From: an uncultured Ruminococcus sp.
GTDB lineage: Bacteria; Bacillota; Clostridia; Oscillospirales; Acutalibacteraceae
Reading direction: 5' to 3'
Assembly (NCBI GenBank): GCA_902773165.1
Contig: CACYDO010000131.1
Coordinates: forward strand, 1 to 17,290
DNA: 17,290 nt
Of the stretch, positions 6,106-13,722 are shown piece after piece. A program made the translations under genes and the position numbers. The notes beneath the pieces were generated by a model that was given only the letters and a program-made list of their open reading frames with translations, searched no databases and was not told where the DNA came from. Position 1 is the stretch's first letter. The number at the start of each line of letters is the position of its first letter.

Positions 6106-7299
6106 ATGATGGGGACGTCAGGAGTAAAAAAATACATATTCGGGTCACGTGGAGGAGTATTCATATGCAGTGCCGTGATCTGCACCGCCGTAATAATATT
6201 AGCAGAGCCGCCGCTTACGGCTTATGCGAATGACTTCTACGAATCGCCCGATACAGCAGCTCTTACCGATCATTTATTTCACGAATCCGGTGCGGACGAG
6301 CTTTACTCCGCAGTTCCCGATGACGCCGCCGATATTCTCGGAAATTTCGGTTTTTCCGGATTTGAGCCGGGCGGTGTAGACACAATAGAGCCTGATAATG
6401 TCATAGGCGGTTTGAGCAAGGCTGTCCGCGACAGACTCGAAGAGCCTCTGTATGCGTTTGTTCGTATCGTTGGTATCGTTGTAATTGCGGCAGCTCTTGA
6501 AACGGTGAAAAGCGGAGGTGCGCCTGACCGCGCATTATCTCTCGTTACATCTCTGTGCGCCGTATCTGTTGTTGCGCCGCCTGTGCTTGAACTTACCTTA
6601 CAGCTTTCAGATACGATAGTAAATTCAGGCAGATTCATGCTTCTGTACGTTCCTGTAATATCCGGCTTGCTCATTGCTTCAGGCAGGGCTGCAAGCGGTT
6701 CTATGTACTGCGGTGTTATGGTTTTCGTCAGCAGTGCCGTAATGCAGATAACGTCTGTATTTATAGTTCCGCTTTTAAAATGTATCATGTCGCTCTCGGT
6801 CGTTTCCTCTGCCGCCGAGCAGGTCAGACTTGATGGAGTAACGGAATTGTTCCGCAGGGCGGCGCGGTTTGTGCTTACATTTTGTATGTCGCTGTTTGTA
6901 GCATTCCTGACTATGCGTTCTATAGTTTCTGTTGCAGCCGACACGCTTGCAAATAAGGCTGTAAAATTCGCAGTGAGCAGCTTTGTTCCGCTTGTCGGGG
7001 GAGCATTGAGCGACGCATATCAGACCGTTGCAAGCTGCGTAAATGTTCTTAAATCGGGCGTTGGTGCGGCAGCGATAGCGGCAGTTTTTGCAATATTTGT
7101 ACCTGTAGCTGTTCGCTGCGTTTTGTGGCAGGCGGTAACAGCGGCAGGCGCGGCAGTATGCAGGCTTTTCGGCGAGGAGCGCGTTTCGTCGCTTCTTACG
7201 TCTCTGTCAAGCGTAGTTTCTGTCATGCTTGCAGTCCTTATGTGCAACATGGTGATATACATCATCAGTACGGCGATAATTATGATCGTGGGAGGCTGA
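6106..7299 (+). CDS. spoIIIAE: Stage III sporulation protein AE
   Basis: A 397-residue polytopic membrane protein of the SpoIIIA complex. In sporulating cells the complex, with forespore SpoIIQ, forms the channel across the two engulfment membranes and is needed for late forespore gene expression. A signal-like N-terminus (about 15-40) is followed by a roughly 90-residue soluble segment and then six or more hydrophobic helices to the C-terminus; size and layout match Bacillus SpoIIIAE (399 residues). The ATG at 6106 is 5 nt after GGGGAG (6095-6100); an upstream in-frame TTG overlaps that site. It abuts spoIIIAF. In most spore formers spoIIIAA, AB, AC and AD come first in the same operon; here a terminator and unrelated genes stand in their place. 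I saw no secure sigma-E promoter. Confidence 0.9.
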   Translation: MMGTSGVKKYIFGSRGGVFICSAVICTAVIILAEPPLTAYANDFYESPDTAALTDHLFHESGADELYSAVPDDAADILGNFGFSGFEPGGVDTIEPDNVIGGLSKAVRDRLEEPLYAFVRIVGIVVIAAALETVKSGGAPDRALSLVTSLCAVSVVAPPVLELTLQLSDTIVNSGRFMLLYVPVISGLLIASGRAASGSMYCGVMVFVSSAVMQITSVFIVPLLKCIMSLSVVSSAAEQVRLDGVTELFRRAARFVLTFCMSLFVAFLTMRSIVSVAADTLANKAVKFAVSSFVPLVGGALSDAYQTVASCVNVLKSGVGAAAIAAVFAIFVPVAVRCVLWQAVTAAGAAVCRLFGEERVSSLLTSLSSVVSVMLAVLMCNMVIYIISTAIIMIVGG

Positions 7300-7761
7300 A
7301 TGGAAGCTTTAAATGAATGGACGCTTGCGCTCTGCGCATGTGCCGCGGCGGTTTCTCTTGCGGAAATGCTTCTGCCCGAGGGCGCTGTAAAAAAGACGGC
7401 GTATTTTGTTCTCAGTCTGATAACGGCGTCATGCCTTGCAGCTCCGCTGAAAAATATAAGTGATTTTTCTTTTAATATTGAAACGCGCAGCGAGCAGCCG
7501 TATACAGATTGGTTTTCTCACACGACGGAGGAGGAGTTTTCGGCGAATGTCAGCAAGATATTGGAGGATACGTTGTCTTCGATCGGAGTCAGGGCAGAAA
7601 AAATTTACGTAGAAACGGATATCTCCGACGACGGCAGCGTATATATTAACAAAGCACGTATCACGGTAGACGAGCGTTATGCCGATCGGATAAGCGAAAT
7701 AGAACGCGCCGCACAGACAGCGATCGGCGTTGAAACAGATGTAGAGGTGTTTCGCAGCTGA
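7300..7761 (+). CDS. spoIIIAF: Stage III sporulation protein AF
   Basis: A 153-residue protein. Two N-terminal membrane helices (about 8-26 and 33-51), separated by a short turn with Glu-Gly, are followed by a soluble domain of about 100 residues with the alternating strand-helix pattern of the ring-building fold found in several SpoIIIA proteins (KIYVETDISDDGS, then AARITV-like strand and a final helix). It is shorter than Bacillus SpoIIIAF (about 206), mostly in the linker. Its ATG begins directly after the spoIIIAE stop codon, with GGGAGGC just upstream, so the two are translated as a pair. Identity rests on position and the two-helix N-terminus as much as on sequence. Confidence 0.85.
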   Translation: MEALNEWTLALCACAAAVSLAEMLLPEGAVKKTAYFVLSLITASCLAAPLKNISDFSFNIETRSEQPYTDWFSHTTEEEFSANVSKILEDTLSSIGVRAEKIYVETDISDDGSVYINKARITVDERYADRISEIERAAQTAIGVETDVEVFRS

Positions 7762-7784
7762 CAGTTCAGATTTTACTTTAGAGT

Positions 7785-7814
7785 GATGGAAAGCTGGTCT
7801 TAGCGTTTTCCATC
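7785..7814 (+). other. Hairpin between spoIIIAF and spoIIIAG
   Basis: GATGGAAA (7785-7792) pairs with TTTCCATC (7807-7814), with GCT/AGC (7793-7795 with 7802-7804) inside a 2-base bulge. No T run follows, so it is not a clear terminator. It may control processing or relative expression of AG-AH within the 116-nt gap, which is unusually long for this operon. Confidence 0.45.
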
Positions 7815-7877
7815 ATACTTTAATGCTTATATAATTAATGTCAATATAAATCTATTTTGCTGAATCAGGTGAAAACA

Positions 7878-8441
7878 ATGGACGTATTCGGAAAATTAAC
7901 GGCGAAAATATCTCCTGAAAAACGGCGGCGCGCTATAATTGCCCTAGGAACGATAGGATTGCTACTGATATTTTTATCAAGCTTTCTGCCAACGGATTCG
8001 GTCGAAAAGAAGGCGGAAAATACCGATGAGCCGCCGCCGGCTTCGAATGAGAGCGCCGAGGATTACCGAAAAACATTGGAGCAGGAGCTGTGCAGCATTA
8101 TTTCAGCTATAGACGGTGCAGGCAGCGTAAAAGTAATGATAACTATGGACAGCACCACAGAGGACGTTTTTGCCGTTGACAAAACCGAAAGTGAGAATCG
8201 CAGCGGTTCGGAAAGCTCACCCGACGGAAGTGTCCAGCGCAGCGAGGAAAACGAATATGTGATCGTAAAAGGCACAGACGGCAGCGAAAGCACTGTCGTA
8301 AAAAAACAGCGAATGCCGGAGGTGCGCGGCGTGCTTGTTGTCTGCGACGGCGCGGCAAGCGCTGTTGTCCGGGAAAAGATCACAGCCGCAGCCGCCGGAG
8401 CACTCGGCATTGAACGAAGCAGAGTTGTCGTTACAAAATGA
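7878..8441 (+). CDS. spoIIIAG: Stage III sporulation protein AG
   Basis: A 187-residue protein with a basic N-terminus (KISPEKRRR), one membrane helix (about 19-37), and a soluble domain facing the space between mother cell and forespore. SpoIIIAG forms a large ring in the SpoIIIA-SpoIIQ channel. The ring-building segment is seen as LCSIISAIDGAGSVKVMITM, then the C-terminal RGVLVVCDGA and a closing helix and strand (ALGIERSRVVVTK). Between them is a Ser/Glu-rich insert of about 25 residues, where Bacillus AG also has an extra beta-hairpin region. Shorter than Bacillus (229). I chose the ATG at 7878: AGGTGA (7867-7872) is 5 nt upstream; the TTG seven codons earlier overlaps that site. Confidence 0.9.
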   Translation: MDVFGKLTAKISPEKRRRAIIALGTIGLLLIFLSSFLPTDSVEKKAENTDEPPPASNESAEDYRKTLEQELCSIISAIDGAGSVKVMITMDSTTEDVFAVDKTESENRSGSESSPDGSVQRSEENEYVIVKGTDGSESTVVKKQRMPEVRGVLVVCDGAASAVVREKITAAAAGALGIERSRVVVTK

Positions 8442-8509
8442 CGGCTTTTTAGAATAGAAAATCTTCACGGTCAAAATCAGGATTTGATTATCGAGAAACG
8501 GAGGCAAAT

Positions 8510-9094
8510 ATGAAATTCGGAAAAAGAGAATTGATAATGTCTGTGCTGGTTGCGTCGCTTGGGGCAGCGGTTTTCCTTAACTGGCAGCTTACCCCCGGTA
8601 AAGGCTTTGATCCGAAAAATACCGACGAAGATCTCGGTACGGCTCATTATGTAAACGCAGCTATAGCTACTAAGGATACTCCACAGAAAAATGAGGAATC
8701 TTCATCGCAGCTTTTGCAGCAGGAATCGTCCTCACAGCCGACAGAGCAGGAGGAATATTTCTCTCGCGTTCGTCTGGAACGTCAGAAAACACAGGACGAG
8801 TTGACGAATTTAGCGCGAAGCGTAGCTGAATCGGAATCGACGAGCGGCGAAGCCAAAACTCAGGCGGTAAAGCAGCTCAACGGCTTGCTTAAAACGATTA
8901 ATCAGCAGAATAATATAGAAGGTCTTGTTATCGCCAAGGGATTTTCCGACTGCATTGCCTATATCCAGAACGGAGAATGCAGCGTTGTCGTAACCGGGCA
9001 GGAGCTTAAAAGCGACAGCCTGACCGCCATCAAGGATATTGTAAAAGGGCAAAGCGGAATTGCATTTGACAAGATCAGAGTAACGCAGATATAG
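8510..9094 (+). CDS. spoIIIAH: Stage III sporulation protein AH
   Basis: A 194-residue protein with one N-terminal membrane helix (about 8-25, KRELIMSVLVASLGAAVFLN), a Gln/Ser/Glu-rich linker (about 55-85), a coiled helix and a C-terminal ring-building domain ending DKIRVTQI. In sporulation SpoIIIAH binds SpoIIQ across the intermembrane space and anchors the channel. Bacillus AH is 218 residues. GGAGG lies 6 nt before the ATG. It is the last gene of the run: a terminator follows within 50 nt. The 68-nt gap after spoIIIAG holds no promoter I can support. Confidence 0.9.
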   Translation: MKFGKRELIMSVLVASLGAAVFLNWQLTPGKGFDPKNTDEDLGTAHYVNAAIATKDTPQKNEESSSQLLQQESSSQPTEQEEYFSRVRLERQKTQDELTNLARSVAESESTSGEAKTQAVKQLNGLLKTINQQNNIEGLVIAKGFSDCIAYIQNGECSVVVTGQELKSDSLTAIKDIVKGQSGIAFDKIRVTQI

Positions 9095-9102
9095 CATAAA
9101 AA

Positions 9103-9142
9103 GGATCAATTCGGGTATGTACCCGTGCGTAATTCCGTTTTT
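9103..9142 (+). terminator. Terminator after spoIIIAH
   Basis: CGGGT-ATGT-ACCCG core (9112-9125), clamped by GGA.AATT (9103-9111) with AATTCC (9131-9136) across an asymmetric bulge, then GTTTTT (9137-9142). It lies 9-48 nt after the spoIIIAH stop. Confidence 0.75.
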
Positions 9143-9347
9143 AACATGCAGTAATAGTAGATTGGTTTCCAACCCATAAGCTATAAGTTTCACCTATACG
9201 CCTTCAATTTATTCATCAAATCACCAAATGACCAAATCTCCAGATCTCAGATTGCGTAAGGCAACTGATCTCTGCAATATGCCTCTGGCAGAACTGTAAG
9301 AGGCGACATGCCGCCCGGAATTTTTGTATAATTAGCTTTTGTTTTTA
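9143..9347 (+). other. Gene-free region with three possible RNA hairpins
   Basis: No supported gene. The first half is AT-rich with a short period-8 run of CCAAAT-containing units (about 9216-9239). Then come three pairings in a row. First, AGAT..TCAG..TTGC (9242-9255) with GCAA.CTGA.TCT (9261-9271). Second, GCCTCT (9281-9286) with AGAGGC (9299-9304). Third, GGCG (9302-9305) with CGCC (9312-9315), followed by TTTTT (9321-9325). The second and third overlap, so only one can form at a time, as in an attenuator. No promoter for such an RNA is clear. Confidence 0.4.
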
Positions 9348-9376
9348 TTGACTATTTCGAAAAAATATGATAAAAT
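9348..9376 (+). promoter_or_regulatory. Strong sigma-A promoter for the Gly/Phe-tail membrane protein
   Basis: TTGACT (9348-9353), 17-bp spacer, TAAAAT (9371-9376) with TGA directly before it (extended -10). Five of six matches in each hexamer. Start expected near 9383, about 59 nt before the gene. Confidence 0.8.
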
Positions 9377-9441
9377 ATAATTGCTGATTTGCACAAATTT
9401 GGCAATTTTGCATTGCCGTGCCCGGAAGAGGTGTATTATTG

Positions 9442-10650
9442 ATGAGAAAATCGAATGTGCTTGTAAAAGCGATCGTCGGAGCAGTATGTCTGATAGTAGC
9501 ATTGGTGCTTTCTTTGCCCGTTCTGCCTATGATGTCGAGCAGAATGTTCGGCGGCGGCACGATGGATTTCAATAAAGCTGCTTATAATGAATACCGCGCC
9601 AACAGGCCTGTAGGCGGTTCTGTTTATTACGTTTTAGGTACATCGGACGCAGGCGACTCAGGAGCTGTTTCTGTCGGTGCTTATTATTACCTCGTTCCTG
9701 CCAGCGGCAAGCAGATCTCAAATAAAAACAAAGCCGATACCCTCGTACTCGTTAAGGTCACGAACGGTTCGAAGGTCTACGAAGGGATAAACGGCGTATA
9801 CAGAACGTCGTCAGGCGGCGATTCCGCAGATGGTTATAAAATCTCCGGCGTTCTAAAAAAAAGTACCGCTTCCGAAACAAAGACGGCCGAAGAGCTTCGC
9901 AGCACATCGCCGTATGCCGATTTACAAATTTCGGAATATACCCTTGATCTTACAAATGATGTAAAAGGAATGACGATCAAGTTTATTATTTCGCTTCTGT
10001 TTTATGCTGCCGCTGCTTTTTGCGTGGTAATTACTATTCAGGCTATAAATAAAAACGCTGATATCGAAAAGATAGAAGACGAAAGAATAGCCTACCGCAT
10101 GGAGCAGGAAAGAAAATCCGGAAATAAAAACGATGATGGTTCCGATAAGATGTTCGGCGATTCCGATGGCTCTTACGGCGTAACGCCGCGCAGAGAAGGC
10201 AGCGATATGCTCGGTGAAGGCGGCTCGGGCGGCAGCGGCGGCTACAAGCCTGCATTCCAGTCGCAGGGCGGAGAACAGTTTACGCCTCGCAGTGACAGCC
10301 CGTTTGACGACAGTATGTTCGGCGGCTCTTCAAATAGCGGCTCAGACGATGATTCCGACGGCTTCTTCGGCGGCGGCGCTCAGCAAAACGGAGGCTTCTT
10401 CGGTACAGGTGCAGCTCCGGGCGGAAATTCTCGCCAGGGCGCAGCTTCACAAAATGATTTTTACGGCGGATCCTCTGCAAGCTCAGATGACGATGGCTTC
10501 TTCGGCGGCTCTTCCGGTCAGGGCGGCGGTTTTTACGGTGGTTCTTCCTCAGGCTCAGACGACGGATTCTTCGGAGGTTCTTCCTCAGGTTCAGACGACG
10601 GATTCTTTGGCGGCTCTTCCGGTCAGGGCGGGGGCTTCTACGGCAATTGA
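9442..10650 (+). CDS. Two-helix membrane protein with periodic Gly/Ser/Asp-Phe/Tyr tail, function unknown
   Basis: A 402-residue protein I do not recognise. Basic N-terminus (MRKSNVLVK), membrane helix about 8-30, a domain of about 150 residues, a second helix about 180-200, then a charged helix (NADIEKIEDERIAYRMEQERK, with basic residues nearby). By the positive-inside rule the N-terminus and tail are cytoplasmic and the middle domain is outside. From about 230 to the end the chain is low complexity: Gly, Ser, Asp, Asn, Gln. From 308 on, aromatic pairs (FF or FY) sit at 308, 319, 340, 353, 364, 376, 388 and 399, mostly 11-13 residues apart. No Cys in the tail. I chose the ATG at 9442 (AGAGG 10 nt upstream) over a GTG at 9418 because the latter has no ribosome site. 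It is monocistronic: own promoter, terminator after. Confidence 0.88.
   Translation: MRKSNVLVKAIVGAVCLIVALVLSLPVLPMMSSRMFGGGTMDFNKAAYNEYRANRPVGGSVYYVLGTSDAGDSGAVSVGAYYYLVPASGKQISNKNKADTLVLVKVTNGSKVYEGINGVYRTSSGGDSADGYKISGVLKKSTASETKTAEELRSTSPYADLQISEYTLDLTNDVKGMTIKFIISLLFYAAAAFCVVITIQAINKNADIEKIEDERIAYRMEQERKSGNKNDDGSDKMFGDSDGSYGVTPRREGSDMLGEGGSGGSGGYKPAFQSQGGEQFTPRSDSPFDDSMFGGSSNSGSDDDSDGFFGGGAQQNGGFFGTGAAPGGNSRQGAASQNDFYGGSSASSDDDGFFGGSSGQGGGFYGGSSSGSDDGFFGGSSSGSDDGFFGGSSGQGGGFYGN
10495..10647 (+). repeat. In-gene repeats encoding the FFGGSS tail
   Basis: Encodes residues 352-402 as units of 11-12 residues of two kinds: GFFGGSSSGSDD and GFFGGSSGQGG (Tyr replacing the second Phe in some). 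At DNA level, 10540-10575 and 10576-10611 are a 36-bp tandem repeat with 3 differences, all silent. The block encoding GGSSGQGGGFYG also occurs twice. Such a tract can gain or lose units in frame. Confidence 0.85.
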
Positions 10651-10719
10651 TCCGGAATCAAATGTTTGTGGATTGTTTACCAAAGCTGATATTTTTGTTA
10701 TTAATACACTTGCATCTTT

Positions 10720-10760
10720 CTCCGCGCAGGCGCGTAAGCGTTTTTGCGCGGAGTGTTTTT
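10720..10760 (+). terminator. Intrinsic terminator after the Gly/Phe-tail gene
   Basis: CTCCGCGCA (10720-10728) pairs perfectly with TGCGCGGAG (10745-10753) over a 16-base loop that can itself pair partly (CGC/GCG), then TGTTTTT. About 70 nt after the stop codon. Confidence 0.85.
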
Positions 10761-10799
10761 ATATATGTTATTTTAAATAGTTACAAAAATGTTAAATTT

Positions 10800-10839
10800 A
10801 GATAAATGTAGTGAATTTATCTCAGAGATATGTTATAAT
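10800..10839 (+). promoter_or_regulatory. Extended -10 promoter with overlapping inverted repeat, upstream of the YfhO gene
   Basis: TGTTATAAT (10831-10839) is an extended -10 box; a poor -35 (TGAATT) lies 17 bp upstream. A perfect 8-bp inverted repeat, AGATAAAT-gtagtga-ATTTATCT (10800-10822), covers the -35 region. Such a dyad could be a repressor or activator site. The leader from about 10846 to 10932 is about 87 nt and ends in GGGAGG. Confidence 0.6.
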
Positions 10840-10932
10840 AAACGTTGTAGCAAAAATTTTAATACTAATAACCCGATAGAAAGAGTCAGGTAATTCTGTC
10901 AGGCTTTAGTAAAATATTGGGAGGCAGTTTGC

Positions 10933-13647
10933 ATGGGGAATAAAATAAACAGCAGAACCGAGCATTATTGGTATAAAGCGTTTCTGCTCGGATTGTTTTT
11001 TTCTGCTGCATTTTTCATTCCGTATATCGTGATAGATCACGGTTATTTCCTTTATTACGGAGATTTCAATGTTCAGCAGATCCCGTTTTATCAGATGATC
11101 CACGACGCAATAAGAAACGAAACAGGCTTCTGGTCAACAACTACCGATCTCGGTTCGAGCGTAGTCGGGTCTTATACGTTCTATATGCTTGGCAGCCCGT
11201 TCTTCTGGATTACGCTGCCGTTTCCGAGCGATATGGTGCCTCACCTGATGGGACCGCTTCTCATACTTAAATTCGGTACGGCGTCGCTGACAGGCTATAT
11301 CTATCTCAGAAGATACGTAAGAGATAAGAATCTTGCTGTTCTCGGCGGACTTCTCTACGCATTTTCCGGCTTTTCGGTCTACAACGTATTCTTTAATCAT
11401 TTCCACGAAGCTATTATTACATTTCCGCTTCTGCTTGCCGCGTTTGACGAGTATATGGACAACCACCGCAGAGGAGTTGTCGCTCTTGCGGTTTTTGCCA
11501 GCTGCTTTGTAAACTACTATTTCTTCGTAGGAATGGTTGCGTTTGTCATTATTTATTGGTTCCTGCGTATGCTCACAGGCAGCTACAAGCTTGCAGGAAA
11601 GGATCTTTTTCCTCTGGCACTCGAGGTTGGCTTAGGCTTTGCAATGACAGCAGTTATCCTCGTTCCGACCGTATTGTTCGTAACGCAGAATCCTCGTGTA
11701 GAGGACGCTCCGCAGGGCTTTGGTGCGCTTGTTTACGGCTGGGAGCAGCGTTATCTTCACATTATATCTTCGTTCTTCTTCCCGCCGGATATTCCTGCAA
11801 GACCGAATTTCACGCCTGACTCAAATGCAAAATGGGGTTCTGTTGCAGCGTGGCTGCCGATGTTCGGCATGACCGGCGTGATCGCATTTTTGCAGAGCAA
11901 AAGCAAAAGCTGGCTCAAAAAGCTCCTGCCGTTTTTGCTGATATGCACGCTTGTGCCTATCCTTAACGCCATTTTCCAGATGTTCGTTATGAGCTATTAT
12001 GCAAGATGGTTCTATATGCTCACGCTCATGATGTCGCTTGCGACAATTATGGCGATAGAGAATTCTAAAACAAAGTGGCAGCCTGCCATCAGGCTTACAC
12101 TCGTTATTACGATGTTTATTGCCATTGGTATCGGCTTTATGCCGACAGGCGACGATGGAGAGGATCTGACCTTCCTGGATCTGTACGGTCTGGAGGAGTA
12201 TTCCGATCGGTTCTGGGTGTATGTGGCAATCGCGCTGATGTCTATGGCTGCGGTCATTCTGCTGATTAGAGCACGCGTAAAAAACAAAAAGCTTTTCTTC
12301 GTAAAAGCAACGGCGTGTCTTGGCGTAATTTCAGTTCTTTACTCGGGATATCTCATAGGTCTGGGCAAATCTCACAGCTATGAAACGGAAAACTTCATTA
12401 TTCCTTATTGTCTTAATAACGGTAAGGATATCGGTATCGACCGCCATGAGCTTGCAAACTGCCGCTCTGATTTCTACGAGTCAATGGATAATATGGGAAT
12501 GTTCTGGCAGATACCGAATATCCAGGCGTTTCAGAGCATAGTGCCCGGGTCTATATACCGTTTTTATCCATCGCTTGGGGTTTCGCGTGACGTAGGTTCT
12601 CGCCCCGAAGCTGATTATTACGGCGTAAGATCGCTTTTATCCGTAAAGTATCTCTTCGATTATGCAGGCGACAGCGACAAGTTCCGCAATGACGACGGAA
12701 AAACCCGTATGCCCGGCTATAAATATATTGATACGCGCAATGGCTTTGAGATCTTTGAGAATAAAAACTATATTTCCTATGGCTTCTGGTATGACAGCTA
12801 TATTACCGAGGATCAGTATTATGAGGTAGAGGAGAAGCAGCGCCATCTCGTTCTTCTTAAAGCTATGGTTCTGACCGATGAACAAGCTAAGGAGTACGGC
12901 GGAAGCATGAAGCACATCATAGATGTCAGAAGACTGAAATATGATGTTCCTGCTTATACAGCCGATTGTAAAACGCTGCGCGGTCATACCTGCAATATTT
13001 TTGAGTATGGCAAGGATTCCTTCCATGCGCAGATCACTGCACCGGCAGGCGGCGGCGACAAGCTCGTATTTTTCAGCGTTCCCTACGAAAACGGCTGGAG
13101 TGCGACCGTAAACGGAGAGCCTGCACAGATAGAGCAGGTTAATATAGGCTTTATGGCGGTCAAGGTTCCCGAGGGTCAGACCAGCAACATAGATTTTAGC
13201 TATAAAACTCCCGGTCTTTTCGAGGGCGTTCTTATCTCATGCGTAAGCCTGCTGCTGTTTATTGCTTATATCCTGATCTGTGCAAAAACAAATAAGCTTA
13301 AACCGCGCTTGAAATTAAAGAAAAGCTATAAGGTAGCAGCGATTGGCTCACAGGAGGAGCTTGGCGAGAGATATAAGGATCTTCGCCTTGCACGTCACCC
13401 GATGAAAAAGAAGCGCGTCATAAAATCTGATGACGAGAATAAAATAGATAGTATATCGGACAGCAAGCCGGATACTCAGCTGGCAGAAAATATCGTTGCT
13501 GCCGATGACACAAATACAGAAGAACAAAACAGCGAGATCTCCGCAAATAATGACGACGCGGCGAACGAGCTGTCAAACGACGATAAACCCGAAGCGCAGA
13601 GCGAAAAAACGGAAGACTCTGCCGAAAAAGACGAAAACACACCATAA
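10933..13647 (+). CDS. yfhO: YfhO-family multi-pass membrane protein (probable surface-glycan glycosyltransferase)
   Basis: A 904-residue protein with about a dozen membrane helices, of the GT-C-like YfhO family; Bacillus YfhO is implicated in glycosylation of lipoteichoic acid. After the first helix (about 16-34) comes the conserved outside loop YYGDFNVQQIPFY (41-53) with Asp44, where GT-C enzymes place their catalytic acid. A long extracellular region (about 465-760) contains the family hallmark NGWSATVNGEPAQIEQVN (about 718-735), followed by a last helix (about 763-784). The cytoplasmic end is unusual: a basic stretch (785-831, with MKKKRVIK) and a 73-residue acidic Asp/Glu/Asn/Ser tail (832-904). 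GGGAGG is 8 nt before the ATG. Family assignment firm; substrate unknown. Confidence 0.88.
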   Translation: MGNKINSRTEHYWYKAFLLGLFFSAAFFIPYIVIDHGYFLYYGDFNVQQIPFYQMIHDAIRNETGFWSTTTDLGSSVVGSYTFYMLGSPFFWITLPFPSDMVPHLMGPLLILKFGTASLTGYIYLRRYVRDKNLAVLGGLLYAFSGFSVYNVFFNHFHEAIITFPLLLAAFDEYMDNHRRGVVALAVFASCFVNYYFFVGMVAFVIIYWFLRMLTGSYKLAGKDLFPLALEVGLGFAMTAVILVPTVLFVTQNPRVEDAPQGFGALVYGWEQRYLHIISSFFFPPDIPARPNFTPDSNAKWGSVAAWLPMFGMTGVIAFLQSKSKSWLKKLLPFLLICTLVPILNAIFQMFVMSYYARWFYMLTLMMSLATIMAIENSKTKWQPAIRLTLVITMFIAIGIGFMPTGDDGEDLTFLDLYGLEEYSDRFWVYVAIALMSMAAVILLIRARVKNKKLFFVKATACLGVISVLYSGYLIGLGKSHSYETENFIIPYCLNNGKDIGIDRHELANCRSDFYESMDNMGMFWQIPNIQAFQSIVPGSIYRFYPSLGVSRDVGSRPEADYYGVRSLLSVKYLFDYAGDSDKFRNDDGKTRMPGYKYIDTRNGFEIFENKNYISYGFWYDSYITEDQYYEVEEKQRHLVLLKAMVLTDEQAKEYGGSMKHIIDVRRLKYDVPAYTADCKTLRGHTCNIFEYGKDSFHAQITAPAGGGDKLVFFSVPYENGWSATVNGEPAQIEQVNIGFMAVKVPEGQTSNIDFSYKTPGLFEGVLISCVSLLLFIAYILICAKTNKLKPRLKLKKSYKVAAIGSQEELGERYKDLRLARHPMKKKRVIKSDDENKIDSISDSKPDTQLAENIVAADDTNTEEQNSEISANNDDAANELSNDDKPEAQSEKTEDSAEKDENTP

Positions 13648-13722
13648 GACAGCGTATTTTCCGAAAAGACAGCTGCTGCCAGGAGGGTTTATCAATATTT
13701 CTAAACAGAGGTTGATCTTACA

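Noticed and set aside
6303..6944. 213-residue minus-strand frame inside spoIIIAE
   Set aside because: Composition is that of an antisense shadow (Thr/Ser/Ile-rich) of a conserved membrane protein; no ribosome site.
10214..10780. 188-residue alternative frame across the Gly/Phe tail
   Set aside because: Its periodicity simply mirrors the in-frame repeat, it runs through a terminator, and it lacks a start signal.
10846..10932. Riboswitch in the YfhO leader
   Set aside because: The leader is short, I could not match it to a known aptamer core, and no terminator or sequestering stem is visible.
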